Of a stretch of DNA of 64,000 bases, positions 19,986-38,699 are shown in pieces; position 1 is the stretch's first letter; every line of letters begins with the position of its first letter. The position numbers and the translations under genes were made by a program. A model generated the notes under the pieces. That model saw nothing but the letters and a program-made list of their open reading frames with translations, was not told the origin of the DNA and ran no database searches. This DNA comes from Spirometra erinaceieuropaei (lineage: Eukaryota; Platyhelminthes; Cestoda; Diphyllobothriidea; Diphyllobothriidae): the NCBI GenBank assembly GCA_902702965.1, contig CACRXP010000309.1, positions 287,249 to 351,248 on the forward strand, given 5' to 3'.

Positions 19986-22206
19986 CGGCCCGCATACTAT
20001 TCGTCCGCGCCACTGGACCAGGGTTGAAGGACGCGTCGATACGGGGGTCGCCATGGCATGGATCGGAGTACCGTAGACGGACATGTTTATGCGTTTTTTG
20101 GGGATTTTGAGTGCAGTCGGGTTCCCAACAGCCTCTAAGATTGTTTGTTCGAGGTGCTCTCCTCCAGCGCTTTGACTAAAGAATCTAACTATAAGGCAGC
20201 AGTGGTTAGCAAACCTATTCAATGGCGGTTCACGATGGCTATTCCAGTGTCATCATCAGGATTTGAGGCATTTGATGAAGCAGTCAGCTTACCAGACCTC
20301 AAAACTCCGCGTCCTGGTAAAATTGTCGCTGTTGGTCCACGACTGTTTTGTCGCCAAACTAGAGAACCCGCTTATTTACCAACTAACCTTTGTTGAAGGC
20401 TGTTCCACCATCCTCCACCTGTGGACACGTCGGGCAGACAAGTAACGCGTCTTCCAGGAGGGATGGGGAGACTCCGATGGCCTTGGGGGCGTTAAGACAA
20501 ATCTGGTTATGAAGTACGATCGACCCATTAGTGGGCTGGCTGCGCTATGCTTACTCGTGCTTCTTTTCACGGATGGTGCTTTGAGGAATGGCTTCTTGGG
20601 GACGCATGAACAAACACAATAAATGCCTGTCGTCACAGCCCTCTACCGTTTTGAGCATGTACCACCTATCTTCCCCACTCTGAAATTTCCAAGACTTGAA
20701 GTAATTTCAACATACTAACGACCTACGCCTGACTTAATAAAGCTTTGCACAGTAAACGTCCAACTGGAAAGCGTAGAACCAGTTGCTATCAGTGAGGCCC
20801 TAAACCAAACCGTTGCAGAAAATCAAAGGTGCGATAAATTAGTCCAGCCAATTTCTTAGCAAATCAAATCCGGCCACAAATGTACGTGATGACCAGAGGT
20901 ATATCAAAAATGATGAAGTCACGTGCCTAGATAGTATTATGAAGACTGAAAAAGTCCCATACTCCTGGACTTCATAGCCAGCTGATATCCGCATGATTCA
21001 CTAAGAAACCGCCTTCGAATGCTAAAGGAAAGATCAGGGATCACTGTCAAACCAATGCAGTCGGATTTTAGAAGTTTAGACGACAGCATCTCCCTAACGG
21101 ACACGTGGGACGAGCTGGACTTGCAAAACGGCCGATAATAGTATCGATTCGACACCCGGCACTCGTCATGCCATTCATAAGACGAACTGACCGCAAGAAC
21201 CAGGTAGAATAAAATATAGATCAATTCCCACAGCTTGCAGATGTGGCAGGCATAGGTAAGAGGCAGAGCAGCCGGCGTGAATAGGGGTCAGTGATTAGAA
21301 TCGGTCCCCCGACAAGTGTTCTGCCCACGATTTCCAACGAGTGTTAATAACATAAAAAACCTTGCTGACCGTCTATAACCAAAATAATTATGCTTACGCA
21401 AACAGCAAACTCCGAAGCCGAAGAAATGAACGGGAGAGAGGGCCCTCTGTGTCCGTCAATCAATTTCCATACCGAAAACACCCTGAGGGCCCAAATCTGA
21501 AAGAGCCGTACTGACGAAACCATGGGATTCTCATTTTTGGTCTATATGCCTTCCTCGGTCTGCCCACGCCACTCGGGATCAATCAAACAGGAAACAATCC
21601 GAAGTAAATTAGCCTACTGCAGAGGCAGATGCAAAACTCGGAAGATTTCCATCGGAAAGGATGGAAACCCGTGAAAGTTAAACAGCAGATAACGATATAC
21701 GCGACTGGTCTTTGTGACCAGACCGGATTGGCGCACACCACTTCAATGCGATCTCAACGATGCCCCGAGTCGCATGTGATAAATGTCAAAGTGCGAACAT
21801 GAACAGGAGCACGAATCGCATCTAGCAACGAAGAGGAATACGACGAAGACTCGTCAGTAAAGCACTGAGAAAGATGAGATGAAAGTGTAGTAGTAATAGT
21901 AGTGGCATTCAAAAATACTATAATTCTGGTTCAGAGCGGGGAAAAAGGCAAGACGGAATGACGACCAACTTGAAAATACGAACGTAAACAAATAAGAAAA
22001 GGTCCATTTATCGAGTCTCATGAGACCACACCAGCGTGCAAAGCTCTTTTCTTGTCAAAAAGTACAGAGACACTGGAAAATGCATATTGCAGAGGGGTCA
22101 GGGAGAGGGGAGAAAATAAGGGGTCACAAAAATGGAGGAAAATAATGTTTAAATAGGATTTTGAGCATTCAGAGAAAGAAAGCGCTTGCAGAGGATGCGA
22201 ATGGTG
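19986..22206. other. Unassigned DNA downstream of the IP3 3-kinase gene
   Basis: I see no repeat family or coding region I can name. The part next to 22207 must include the 3' UTR of the minus-strand kinase gene. I could not fix a polyadenylation site for it. Confidence 0.35.
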
Positions 22207-22578
22207 TCACCCAAGTTCGCTACTGCCTATAAACACAGGCAAAGTGCGGTTGAGTGGAATATCCGAAGCGCTTTCAGGAGGAGGCATTTCACGGGCTACT
22301 GTTTGGGGGAATTTCGCTCCCGTAGAAGGGCTGTCGGAGAAGAATGGGAGGGGGGACAAGCAGCCGGCGACTGTGCTCTCTCTGATGAGCTCCGCAAAAA
22401 TGGATATTAGGTTCTCCAGGCCGAAGAGATAACCCTCTTCGTGATTTCCGGGTTTCCAGGCCCCGCGATGGTCTATCTCGACGCCGGAGGGGAGAGTATG
22501 TGTCTTTCCAAAGTCAATCATCCAGATGTTGGCCATGCCTGTTTGATCATGAACGAAGAGAAGTGATGTCCCAATCAT
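22207..22578 (-). CDS. IP3K: Inositol-trisphosphate 3-kinase, last coding exon
   Basis: The exon encodes 123 residues plus a TGA stop. It begins [20 protein letters not shown] and continues [20 protein letters not shown] and [20 protein letters not shown]. These are the S-S-L-L (here T-S-L-L) and I-D-F signatures of the inositol polyphosphate kinase family and the E-D/E-G-Y-L block of IP3 3-kinases, which phosphorylate Ins(1,4,5)P3 to Ins(1,3,4,5)P4 in the cytoplasm. The 3' splice site is a T-rich stretch ending TTTTTTGTATGCAG just above 22578. About 60 extra C-terminal residues (from [15 protein letters not shown]) go beyond the vertebrate end and may be lineage-specific. Four more exons lie upstream on the same strand. 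Confidence 0.9.
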   Translation of the reverse strand: MIGTSLLFVHDQTGMANIWMIDFGKTHTLPSGVEIDHRGAWKPGNHEEGYLFGLENLISIFAELIRESTVAGCLSPLPFFSDSPSTGAKFPQTVAREMPPPESASDIPLNRTLPVFIGSSELG

Positions 22579-23749
22579 CTGCATACAAAAAACAGTGATG
22601 AATGGCAGGAGTTCTGGTAATAAAAATAGGAGATAAGAAAGTACTTAGCAGCAAAGAGGATACCTACATTGAGAAATTGGCTATAGGAGCGTATAAAGCG
22701 CAGCTGATTTTCAGTTTTTGGTTTCCCAGATTCGATGCTAATCTGCCAGGCAGATCCATAATGTGGGCACGATTTATGATAGAATCATCAACAAAACGTT
22801 TAAAGTGAGCGGTCGATAAATGAAGTTGGTTTCAATTGATCAGCAAAACCTAAAAATTCCGCCGAGAAGGAGAGGGCTAGACTGTACTTTTTGATGGCAT
22901 TGTTATGGTTATTATCATGAAATAAGTTTTCGGCTTCCACCATCGTGCAACAGCACGACAGCTAGCTCAATATACCTCCAGTCAAAAAATAAAACTATGC
23001 GGGACAGATAAAGTTATCATATGAACAAGCGTCACTTTAGCGAATTAACCCACAAAGTCAGGACAGGGTGAAGCGTAAAACATCGATGATGAACGTACGC
23101 AGAAACACATCTGCACTTCAACAGTATGTAAGCAGTCAAGCCATCACCGTGGCAAACAATGTGCTGAGATGCACATATCCACAAGCAGTACTTTTGGGAT
23201 TCCAAATATCGGAAACTGAGCACAAGGAAATAACGACTAAGCGTACTATTGGCAGGGACTAGAACAGCCATTTCTGGCTCATTTCCTGTAGTAAGGCGGC
23301 TACAGTCGGTTGCAAGAGTGGGAGGATCTGGGACTCGAATCCAAGTTCATTTTGTCACAAGAGCCGACGACGTTACGATCAGTTTAGCCACGGGGAAAAC
23401 TCCCTGTCGGGTTCAATCGCGAATATTTAAAGTGACATAGGATTTGCGTTTGCCGGTCTGTTACCTGACTGAAGGACAGAAGGCGTATGACTAAGGTCAT
23501 TGTGAATACTCCTAACTGCAACCGAAGGAGCGCGAGTTGACGACACAATCCATAAGACCCGGTTTGCCTATTTAAGTGGATTAACTTCATAGAAGCAACG
23601 AGAATAACAGTTCACAAACCTGGCTCCCTTAAAAATCTGGACCACTTACGAGCTTCGTGACATGACCCCCCACTACGGCTATAGAATGGAACTCCAAAGT
23701 TAGGCGGGTGGTCCGTATTACACCCTCCAATCGGACAAGACTGGTGTCA

Positions 23750-24015
23750 GTTAGACCGTCTTGAACGACGATGTCGACGGCGTGCCCCATAGCATGCTGG
23801 GCGTAGGGACGGTGACTCGTGGGTGAACTACTTTATGGCTAGGGCAGACTTGTGCAGCATCTGTCCCATTCTCTCCTCCACCATTCAGCAAAACCAAACG
23901 AAAAGAAAGAATCAGGACGACCTCGGGCGCAGTAGATGGCAAAGTTAAACGGCCAGCCTACGCGAACCACACACGACCTGGTCTGCGCACAATGGACCGG
24001 GTTTCCATGAGAACA
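23750..24015 (+). repeat. SINE1-like interspersed repeat (copy f), intronic
   Basis: Diverged blocks include GATGTCGACGGCGTGCCCCA, GGGACGGTGACTCGTGGGTG, GGGCAGACTTGTGCAGCATC, a CATTCTCTCCTCCACC run, and a tail ACACGACCTGGTCTGCGCAC, AATGGACCGGGTTTCCATGA. It lies in the last intron of the minus-strand kinase gene. Confidence 0.6.
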
Positions 24016-26719
24016 AGAAAAAACGGGCGAATTGACTCCCAATTGACTGAGAGTGTCATAGAGACCACGTTGAGGAGCCATTGCTGCTTGGGAGGAGCAA
24101 GTTATTCTGTCAGTTGGGCCAGACTGATAATTGCCGGACATGCTTACGAAAAATCAAAATGGGAAGAATAAGCACGGGACGCAGCAAAAACGAAAACATA
24201 TCCCACAACAATTTTTTCGTCAGTCTAAGTCAAGGAAGTAGCCTAAACAATGGCAAAAGAAGCCAAGGAAAGCTATTAAAGCTAACAAAGACTTCCTTCA
24301 ATCTCTTTTGTGGATGAAACCAAGGACCGAGGAAGGTTTTCTATCGGGAAAGCACATTTCGATGCGTGCAGGAAATGGCTATTCACAGCGCGTGAGCATA
24401 CACCGAGGTGCATTTGTCTATTCATTTGCTGCTGTGGAGCGGGATACACTGGCTGTACGACGAGGCGTCTATGAAAGAGAGTACGCAAACATACCTGCCT
24501 GGTTAGGTAGAGGTTAAAATAGGTCGGTTTAGAGTTCTATTTTCGCACATCCAGTCGAAGCGAATCACAGAGTCGGGGACAATGAAGCCCTTCAGAGCAG
24601 GAATCAGCAAACTACTCGAAAGGCCTAAGGCAACGGTTATTAGCAACAACCAACAAAGCGGTTATTTTACCGGGAAGTCACATCTAGACATGCGCGGAAA
24701 CTGGTTAGTCGCAAAATGCGAATTTACAACAACTTCGTTGTGGCCACATTTGCTTATTTATCTGAGAACGGCACGATCAAGAATTTCAGGCCAAAGCCGA
24801 TGAACACTATCATAATAGGAAAAATACTAATGAGCAAAAGGAAACACTATTTCTTCGCTCGATGAACAATTTAGTTCCGTTTCTGCGCAGTTTCGTCGGA
24901 TGGGAAGACGGCACGCGCTTATGGGAAATGCACGCCTTATTCTATATGGCATCCCGTCTTGCCTACTCTCGAGCCTAGGTGGGCAGCGGCTGGAATATGG
25001 AAGGGCGGAGGGCTAGAGTATAGGGAAAGAGACACACTAAACTAGGTCAGTTGACCAAGGGGTGGCGAATCTGCACAGAAGGATGTTTACTGACCTGGAC
25101 TTTGCCAATTTCCTCGAGGGCCTGACAGAAGTGAGAAAGCCCGCTTTAAGGGTGTTTTGCCGCAGGACGGCCGAGTGACCTTGACCTCGAAACAACTAAT
25201 TGGTACCTAGAACTAGTCTGGCAGTTTCCCAAGCGAAGGTGGGTTGGCCAGATTTCTTGCCCCAGTGAAGATAATAACACGTCGGCCATTCTCTCGTAGC
25301 AGTCTCCAGCAGCAGAATCCCTGGCCCTGACTCGCACGATTCCCCAGTCCTACGTTCCATACCGGATAAACTGCCGCTCAATGAACGGCTACCCCCATGA
25401 ACGGATACTGTTACGGGGCGCAGTCTGCTTATCCCGCTGTTATTATTACTATTATTACCACTACTAAACAACATTATAATTAATAGGTGTTTTTGTCAGC
25501 AAGGTTTGCCATTGCTGTCACAGGTTCGAATCCCACCTAGGCCGCCGAGTTTTTCACGATCAGTCTAAACGAATTACTATGGTTAAAATTGCTTTTTTTG
25601 CAGGCTTGTCAAATACACGATCGATAGTTATGACCACTACACTGTTTTTTTCCTGTGGACGGTCCCTATTCTGTTGGTGTTTCGGCAAGATAATGCGAGG
25701 TACGTTTAACCCGCAGCTATCTTCAGGAGTCCAAACTGCACACGCTTCTATCACAGTTCGAAAATGGACGCTCGCAGGTAGTTGGGTTTAAACGGCAAGC
25801 TTCCTGGACAAACGATGCGAAAAAAAGTGGCAACAGAGGTAAACAAAAATAGCCGTCTAGACAATGCGCGGTGTGAATTAGCTCAGCCGGCGCAGTGGCG
25901 GATTGCGCGGGGACTTGGCTATGGTGTGGGAGAGAGAGAAACGTACAACGTCGAAACAACCCTCGCTCCAGGCACATTGCGTTCACTTGACGAGACTGTC
26001 AGTGAAATTACGAAGGTTGTCAGGACTGGCTGACCAGACATAAAAGTCTCACCAAGCACACCAAACGTGACTGATGCTTTCCCTCAAAAGTAAATATGGT
26101 TTCAAATACAAATTCACGGGGTTGGAGAGAGACGGCGGTTGCTTCTAGTTTCACCCGCCAGTCGAGGAGGTTAGCAGAATTAAGGTTATTGTTTCAAGCA
26201 CGGTGTCGTGAAACCAGTCGAGAGTAAAATGCGCCAAGTAGGCGGCGAAATTGAACGATCACTCTCTTTAGCTGTCAACGCATAAAACTGACTATCCCAC
26301 TCTGGAGAGCCATATGCTACGGCATACGTTACGATTGCTGAAGGGGGTGGTTATGCAATACGGTGTGGGGATAGCTAATGTAGGCTTAGTGGAAAATTTT
26401 CGAAAGATTAGTCACGCCCGTCTGATCGTTCAAAATGGGGACGTCACGTTGATGACCCTGCGCACCCGTAATCGTCAATTGTGAAATGTGGCATGCGGGT
26501 TTCGAACCGATTTTTCATTGACGGACGGTCCCGACTTCAGTGCATACACAACAGACTGGCAGGATATATTCACGCCGGTGACAGATTACTTCTGTGGGGA
26601 TCACCGATAAAGGGAGTAAAGATAGTTGGGAGAAAAGGTTTTTTGACCTGAAGATGCGGACCAACTTGCTAACGCATCGTCAAAAACAGTCGCTGATACG
26701 TTTTACGGAGGAACAATAA
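24016..26719. other. Intron DNA with weak tRNA-like repeat traces
   Basis: No gene was recognised. Two places share a motif set, about 23320-23400 (GGACTCGAATCC...GCCGACGACGTTACGATCAG) and about 25515-25570 (GGTTCGAATCCCACC...GCCGCCGAG...CACGATCAGTCTAA). This suggests a third, tRNA-like dispersed repeat. A short (TTA)n run lies at about 25438-25458, and an A-box-like TTAGCTCAGCCGG occurs near 25880. Confidence 0.3.
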
Positions 26720-27460
26720 TTGCAGTATGCATGACACAAACAGACCAGAGGCAAGTATCCGGCACGCAGTAATGAGACTGAAAGGCCCAATGCAACGACA
26801 AGAAACGTCTAGAGTCCTACACGGATCCGGTGAAGTTGTGGACAATGCAAATACGTCGGAGAAACCGCAAAACTACTCCGGACGCGAATGGTCACACCAC
26901 ATGCAGTTGGAGTTGCACGCAGATCGAAGGCAATCACGTGGTGCTAGGTCATGAAGCCCATGGACCCGCTGCCACGGCAGGAAACTTCTGGAACCGTTTA
27001 TCGGATCTGGTGCATTTGCGAACAAAACAACTACGTTAAAGAAATTAGGAGATTACTCCGGGAGAAAATTCCGAACATGCGGCAGTGAGAAATGATGTCA
27101 GTTCTCCGGTCGCGGCTGATTTGACAGCATTCGGTAACACCTTCAAGTGTGATGAGGTCAAACCTCTCACATGAGATGAGAACAACGTGAGCCGTAAACT
27201 GCTTGGGTCAGTATTCCACGGCCCGCAGTCGATTAAGAGGCGAAATGACCTCCCGCCCTAACATTCTGTGCTCAGATTTTGCCTGGGTAGAGTAGTTAGC
27301 CACTAACAGCTACACTGACAGGGGGCCAAATTGCTAAGTCACTATTAAACCAAGAAACAACAACGCTGATGAAGTTCCGGTAATAAACGACCGGATGCGG
27401 ACTCGCAAACGAGCATCGCATCAAATACGAGCCCCAACGATGAAAGCGGGAGCTGCTAAT
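26720..27460 (+). mobile_element. Penelope-like element fragment (GIY-YIG end, with duplication)
   Basis: Peptides match the C-terminal half of the intact element at 56-58.6 kb: NRPEASIRHAVMRLKGPMQR with QETSRVL, then a second run of the same block at about 26940-27060 (MDPLPRQETSGTVYRIWCIC-like, NYVKEIRRLL). The INK/IKRRNDLPP-like segment follows at about 27230, and the acidic tail (NADEVPVIN) at about 27360. The MRPK...RQETS...SCGQ block thus occurs twice in about 170 bases. Frames are broken throughout. The fragment sits in the last intron of the kinase gene, opposite to it. Confidence 0.65.
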
Positions 27461-27873
27461 CTTGGTAGGCATGGTAACTGTGTCTCATAAATGTTGCGTT
27501 CCTTGTGTCCCCATTACCCAAATCGCGACCTTCTCCGATGATATGTTCGTGCAAGGATCCGAAAAGTCCGGCCACTAAACTGGCGATCAAACCCTTTTCT
27601 TCTGAGTCGCTTTTTGTAACTCGCCTCCTTGTTTCTATCGACAGGTGGCTAATTCAAAGGATGATTAGTCAAAACTCCGAGGGAGTGTTCGGTGCGAACA
27701 ACTCCACAACTACGCACAATAAGTAAAGAAACAAAAATGTCTAGGCGTAAAAGGACCTTCCAAAAAAGGATGAATGGTGCTGACAAAACCATAGACGGCA
27801 ATAACAACGTGCGGTGGTCACAAAAACCGTCTAAGCGTAGCGAGGAAATGAAGGAGATGTGGTTAAATCATAC

Positions 27874-27945
27874 CTCGTGCCGCCTGAAGAAGCTTGAAGA
27901 GTCAAGCGACTTGAGGAGAGAGCGCAGCCTACGCAGATATTTTGT
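27874..27945 (-). CDS. IP3K: Inositol-trisphosphate 3-kinase, exon encoding TKYLRRLRSLLKSL...FFRRHE
   Basis: This is a 72-base, phase 0-0 exon. It translates to 24 residues, starting TKYLRRLRSLLKSLDSS and ending SFFRRHE. Vertebrate IP3 3-kinases have the equivalent helix (RRYLNRLQQIRDTLEVSEFF with RRHE) immediately before the segment coded by the last exon. Splice sites are canonical: the acceptor has a CCTCTTTTCCTTATTTTAG tract and the donor is GAG|GTATGA. It is too short to stand out as an ORF. The identification rests on the in-phase joining of both neighbours and on residue-level similarity, which together are strong. Confidence 0.87.
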
Positions 27946-30299
27946 CTAAAATAAGGAAAAGAGGCGGTCACATGGGAAAAAGGCAGTCTGCAAGGCACTA
28001 CCCACACCAAAACTGGAAGCTCAACTGGCTACTTAATGCCGTTGGATGAGCTAGACTGACGAGTGCAAGATACTACTCCCTTGCAAATGAAATACCGAGA
28101 GTCTAGTAAAAGGAAAGTAAGGCTGGTTGATGATGATGCTTCCGACAAAGACAGGAACCAAGGCCACAACAAGGGCGCGGTTGAAGATAAACTGACGAAA
28201 TTAGTTTATTTGCTCTACTTTGCTGACAAACCAACAAACCCGCTCTTGAAGGTCTCTTGAATGATCAGGACGTGGTGGGTAGATGCTAGGTTTATCGACT
28301 GGCAGCAACAAGAGAAAACATATCTGGGGCAGGTGCAGGCAATAAACAGCTCCCCTAAGCACTCCGATCGGTTGGGTGCATCCACCACAACTATGTGAAG
28401 ACGCAGCGACTAAAGATGGAGGAGGCGATTTTTAATCCTATTGACAGTATCCTGAGCAATCAAAAAATGTAGATGTTCCGACTTGGCATTTCAAACAAAG
28501 CGAACAGACGGGGATTGAGTAAACTCGAGAGGCCAGTAGGTACGCAGTTCGAAGATATGTATGGTCACCACCCTCAAACATGATCTGCCCTCCTGACAAT
28601 ATGAAACGAGGGTGTTCACACCAGCATTAGCAATAAAAAACATCCTGTTGAACAGTTCTCCGGATAGAGTAGGACGTCAGTACACTGCGGACGCTTGCGC
28701 CCAGAGCGCATTGTTGGCCTTTCTTCAAACTGCGTGGAATAACAACAACTTCAATCTATATGGCTTCGAAAGAAAGAAATATTTGAGTTGCTATGAGGAA
28801 GGCAAGGACTGTGAAATGCCTCCAGCATCCGAATGAAGTGAGGTTTGCTTTCCTTACGGCCCAGTGGCCTTGACCGCGCAGTCCGTTTGGCTGAGAGATG
28901 AGAGGACTGGAAGATACGTTATGCAAAGAGAACGGACCACCGCAGCCGACCTCGCCTGTTAGCCTGCCTATGGCTACCCAGGCGGGACTCGCGAGTGTAA
29001 TTCACCAAAATGCCCCGTTTAGAGTTTGACGGGCAATCGGTGTAGTTCGTAGGGCCCGACGACTAAGCAGATATTGACAGCGTTCAGCCCATTTTTACAT
29101 TTTCAGAGACAAACCCAACCGTGTAGTGCAAATGTTTTAAAACTAGACAGCTTGAATATAAGGCAGCTAGAGAATAAGAAGCAACACGAAGGAACACGAT
29201 GAAAGGACAAGCAGGCTCCAATAGCGTCGCGACTAAGCGTGTGAGAGTGAAAAAAGACATGCTGCCAGGTAGTGAGAGGGGAATGGCATAACAAACCCTT
29301 AATTTAGAACTAAAACGGAAGTAACTGCCTCACAAAAAGTGAACACGCACGATGTCAAGTAAGGTGATATAAACAGTGGTAACGACCCGAATGAAGGGCG
29401 TTTCTGCGTCTTCACGCTTTCTCTAGTTTGTTTTACAGTGAAGTTGCGCCTACACGATTGCGCTGCACTCATCTGGATTGCGCCACTACCGACCGACGAT
29501 TACTTAGGTCAGATTCGGGACCGAGTGAAACCGACAACAGCCGATCAGCAGAAAAGGTGCACTTTTAGGAATCTGAAAAAAGTTCTGCTTGCAAAAACAA
29601 TGTTACCCCAGTTCAAAAGGTCACGACTTGGAACAGACCGAAGAATCTGCCCAAAAATATTTGATAAATACTAGCGACCGCTTTACAAACGTGTGATTCT
29701 CATGGCTGCATCTTGTTTCTAATGAGTTCCAACAGTAGAAGTAGACATTTTATTCAGCCGTCTTCTGCCTGGAATGGATTATGGGGCTTTTGGGAGGGTA
29801 AAAAAAACCGCCGAGACAAGATCGCGCACAAGGAAGATTACTTGTGCTGTGATCGCAGGCGAGGAAAAATAAAAGCACCGTTAGGCCTCTCACATAGGTG
29901 AGGACAACAGCGAAGATCACGTGCACCTTGGGTGGTGGAGGAGAAAGTAGACGATGCAATTGATTGCCTGAGTGCACAAAATGAACAGTCAGCCAATAAT
30001 AAGTAGGAAAACCTCAAAGAGGTTGTTTCCAGCTGATGGCAGTAAAATGCCAGGTAGCATTCAGATGACCCAGTAATACCGAGGGCTCGTTGTTATGCGA
30101 TCGCCAGCGAGTGTTATGGAATGGATCCAAGAAGTAAAAGCGGGCCGACCGCAGTCAGTTCTGTTTTATCGGGCCAGCGGGCAAAAGGAGACTGACAAAC
30201 TCTAGGGGTAGGACCATAATGGTGAATGCAAGAGGGTTAGCGGCGTGTTTTGAGGACCGCCAACTGACGCGACATTCGATGCCTTAGCAGGAGCGTAAA
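27946..30299. other. Intron DNA, nothing assigned
   Basis: No dispersed repeat or coding block was recognised between the 72-base and 102-base kinase exons, apart from the SINE1-like copy that begins at about 30300. Confidence 0.4.
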
Positions 30300-30590
30300 A
30301 AATGTGACAATTCGACCGTCGTTGCCAACTATGTCCAGCGTGTGCTCCACAGCAGGGTGGGGGCAAGAACGGTGCCTTGCGCTCGAAATAGTTTAAAGTG
30401 GCAGTCGACTTTCGTAGCATCCACCGCACCCTCCACCTCCCCCACCCGAACCCGGTGTCAAGACAGCCAAGAAGATCAGTGGCAGGAGAGGACCCAGGTA
30501 ACTGGCAAGGCGCAAACCCGCACCTTGGCGTGCGAACACACCTTCTGGTCCACAACACACACACTGATCTGGATTTTATGCAACAAAAGG
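30300..30590 (+). repeat. SINE1-like interspersed repeat (copy g), intronic
   Basis: This is a nearly full copy: AATTCGACCGTCG, GTCCAGCGTGTGCTCCACAG, GTTTAAAGTGGCAGTCGACT, GTAGCATCCACCGCACCCTC, CCGGTGTCAAGACAGCCAAG, AAGGCGCAAACCCGCACCTT, GGCGTGCGAACACACCTTCT and GGTCCACAACACACACACTG. It lies only about 70 bases beyond the donor of the neighbouring kinase exon and in the opposite direction. Confidence 0.75.
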
Positions 30591-30629
30591 AGTGAGGGGG
30601 GCTGGGATCCCACAGAAGGGGATTACCTA

Positions 30630-36594
<5,965 letters not shown>

Positions 36595-36735
36595 AGTGGG
36601 CCGCAGGCCAAGAATACTGGTAGAATAACATTACTGACAAAGACAAGTGAGATTGGAGTGGCCAATTCTGGCTTATTAGATGTCGTTGGTCGGTCATACC
36701 CAACCGCAGTTTCTGCAATCAGTGAGCACCCCACT
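36595..36735 (-). repeat. SINE2-like repeat, body only
   Basis: On the minus strand, GGTTGGGTATGACCGACCAA, AATAAGCCAGAATTGGCCAC, TCACTTGTCTTTGTCAGTAA and TGTTATTCTACC follow the order of the body of the SINE2-like copies at 18.3-19.0 kb. No tRNA-like head is visible, so this is a 5'-truncated or eroded copy. Confidence 0.5.
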
Positions 36736-37524
36736 ATTACTGCAAAGAATATTCTTTAGTCCCTAAGCAAAGGCATCAAGGAGAAGTTGAATTCACTGGT
36801 AAAATGATCCGAATATCCAGAACATTAAAATTGCAGTTGTCAGCACCAACCGTCGAGTAAGACCCGAACATATGTAGTTTTGGCAGTTTACAACTGTCGC
36901 CACGACTAAAGAATAAGAACAGAATGAAGTTGGGGGGAATCTGATAAAACCGGTTGAGCATATAAACTGACGTAACGATAGCGATCATATGTATTCCGCC
37001 ATCAAGCGCATCCATCGTGTGACCCGTTTTAGGGGCACAGTCTAGCAGTACACAAGAGGTGACACAGGTTGCCCGGCAGAGTAATGAATATTCAAACTCG
37101 ATTCTCAAAAGGAAACGGGCGAGTTGATTCCCGTTCTGTACGAGACAACACACAATACCTGATTAGCAAAAATGCACGTAAGTAAATGGAGGCGGCAAGG
37201 AAGAGCCTTCGTAATACGATCTATTCGAATTAAACACCTTTGACAATCGTGCTTTAGGGTTCTCTTAGCGACCCCAACGACTGCTTAACACCGTCCAATG
37301 GCGTAGAGTTGGAGGTTACAAAAAGTTGTCCGTCAGCCCTGACTACGATCCGTTGCAGTAACCCTGAGAATCACTTGATTCATGTGGGTGAACAAATGGC
37401 AAATGGCGTAAATTAACAGGTTGCCACGTGATGACGTTAATTTATACCATTATTAGGGCAGAGCTCCTACCGAAAGATAGACAGCTGAAAAAGCGCACAA
37501 GCAACAATCCTCCATTTGCCCTCA

Positions 37525-37865
37525 GGTCGTGTGCATGGTCGCCCAGTGGCTTCTGCCATCCCTCTCTTTCTGATAAGTTTTTGATGCTTATTAAAAGCCT
37601 GGTCAAGTGTTGGTTGTGGACCGGAGTGTGGTGGCAGGTCCAGGTGCGGGTCCAGCCGTGCCAGCCACCTGCGCCTTCTCCGCCTTCGGTTTTTTAACTG
37701 TCTTTACACCGCGCCCAGGTGGGGGAGGAGAGAGTGCGGTGAATACTACGTAAGTGCACTACCAATGTAAACTAATCTACGCACAAGTTGCCGTGCCTAC
37801 TCTCACCTTGCTGCGAAGCACACGGTGGGCATCGTCGGCAACGATGATCGGGCTGTATTTGCACC
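37525..37865 (-). repeat. SINE1-like interspersed repeat (copy h), intronic
   Basis: Read on minus, the blocks are CGACGATGCCCACCGTGTGC, GGCACGGCAACTTGTGCGTA, GATTAGTTTACATTG, a CTCTCTCCTCCCCCACC run, CAGGTGGCTGGCACGGCTGG, ACCCGCACCTGGACCTGCCA, and CCACAACCAACACTTGACCA ending in GGCTTTTAATAAGC. It lies in the intron between the 150-base and 102-base kinase exons, in the same direction as the gene. Confidence 0.75.
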
Positions 37866-38444
37866 CGACAATTAGGCAACTCGGGTATGACAGTAGGCGA
37901 CGTCGGCCGAATGTGAAAAGACAGAAGTGGTGGATCTTCATTATGCTTAGTAAAGATGCACAATATTTGAAAAAAAAGGGTGAACACTAAAGGGCGCAAG
38001 TTACGTAACCTTAGGTTCTCTTGGACATATAGTCAAGCTCAAACCTATTCCTAAAAAGAAGGCCGCAGACCGGGAGAAAAACCAAGAAAAGTTATTAGGA
38101 TACTGGCCGAATGTCTCAAGGCATACTTATGACTCACTAGAATATACGGCTTCTACTTCACCTCTGACAGGAAGGTTTTCAAAATTACACGTGGGTCATT
38201 TTTCGCAAATGATTTTTGCTGCAGAATTTTCTCCGCTAGTGTAATATGTGACAGCAAGTCTGCTACAAGGGTCAGTCAGTGTTAAAGTCTTTTGTAATGG
38301 AAAGGTGGATCCTCTACTCGGAGGCAGAGAACCTACAGTCGTCATCTAACTTGAAGCACAGGTCGCTGAGAGATTGTGATATCCAATTAAGGCAACCGGT
38401 GTTGCCGCTAGCAGAGCACAAGATGGACACCTAATTACATTCTA

Positions 38445-38699
<255 letters not shown>

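Noticed and set aside
25490..25545. A tRNA gene at the perfect GGTTCGAATCC box
   Set aside because: The T-stem does not pair beyond two bases and no acceptor or D-arm could be found.
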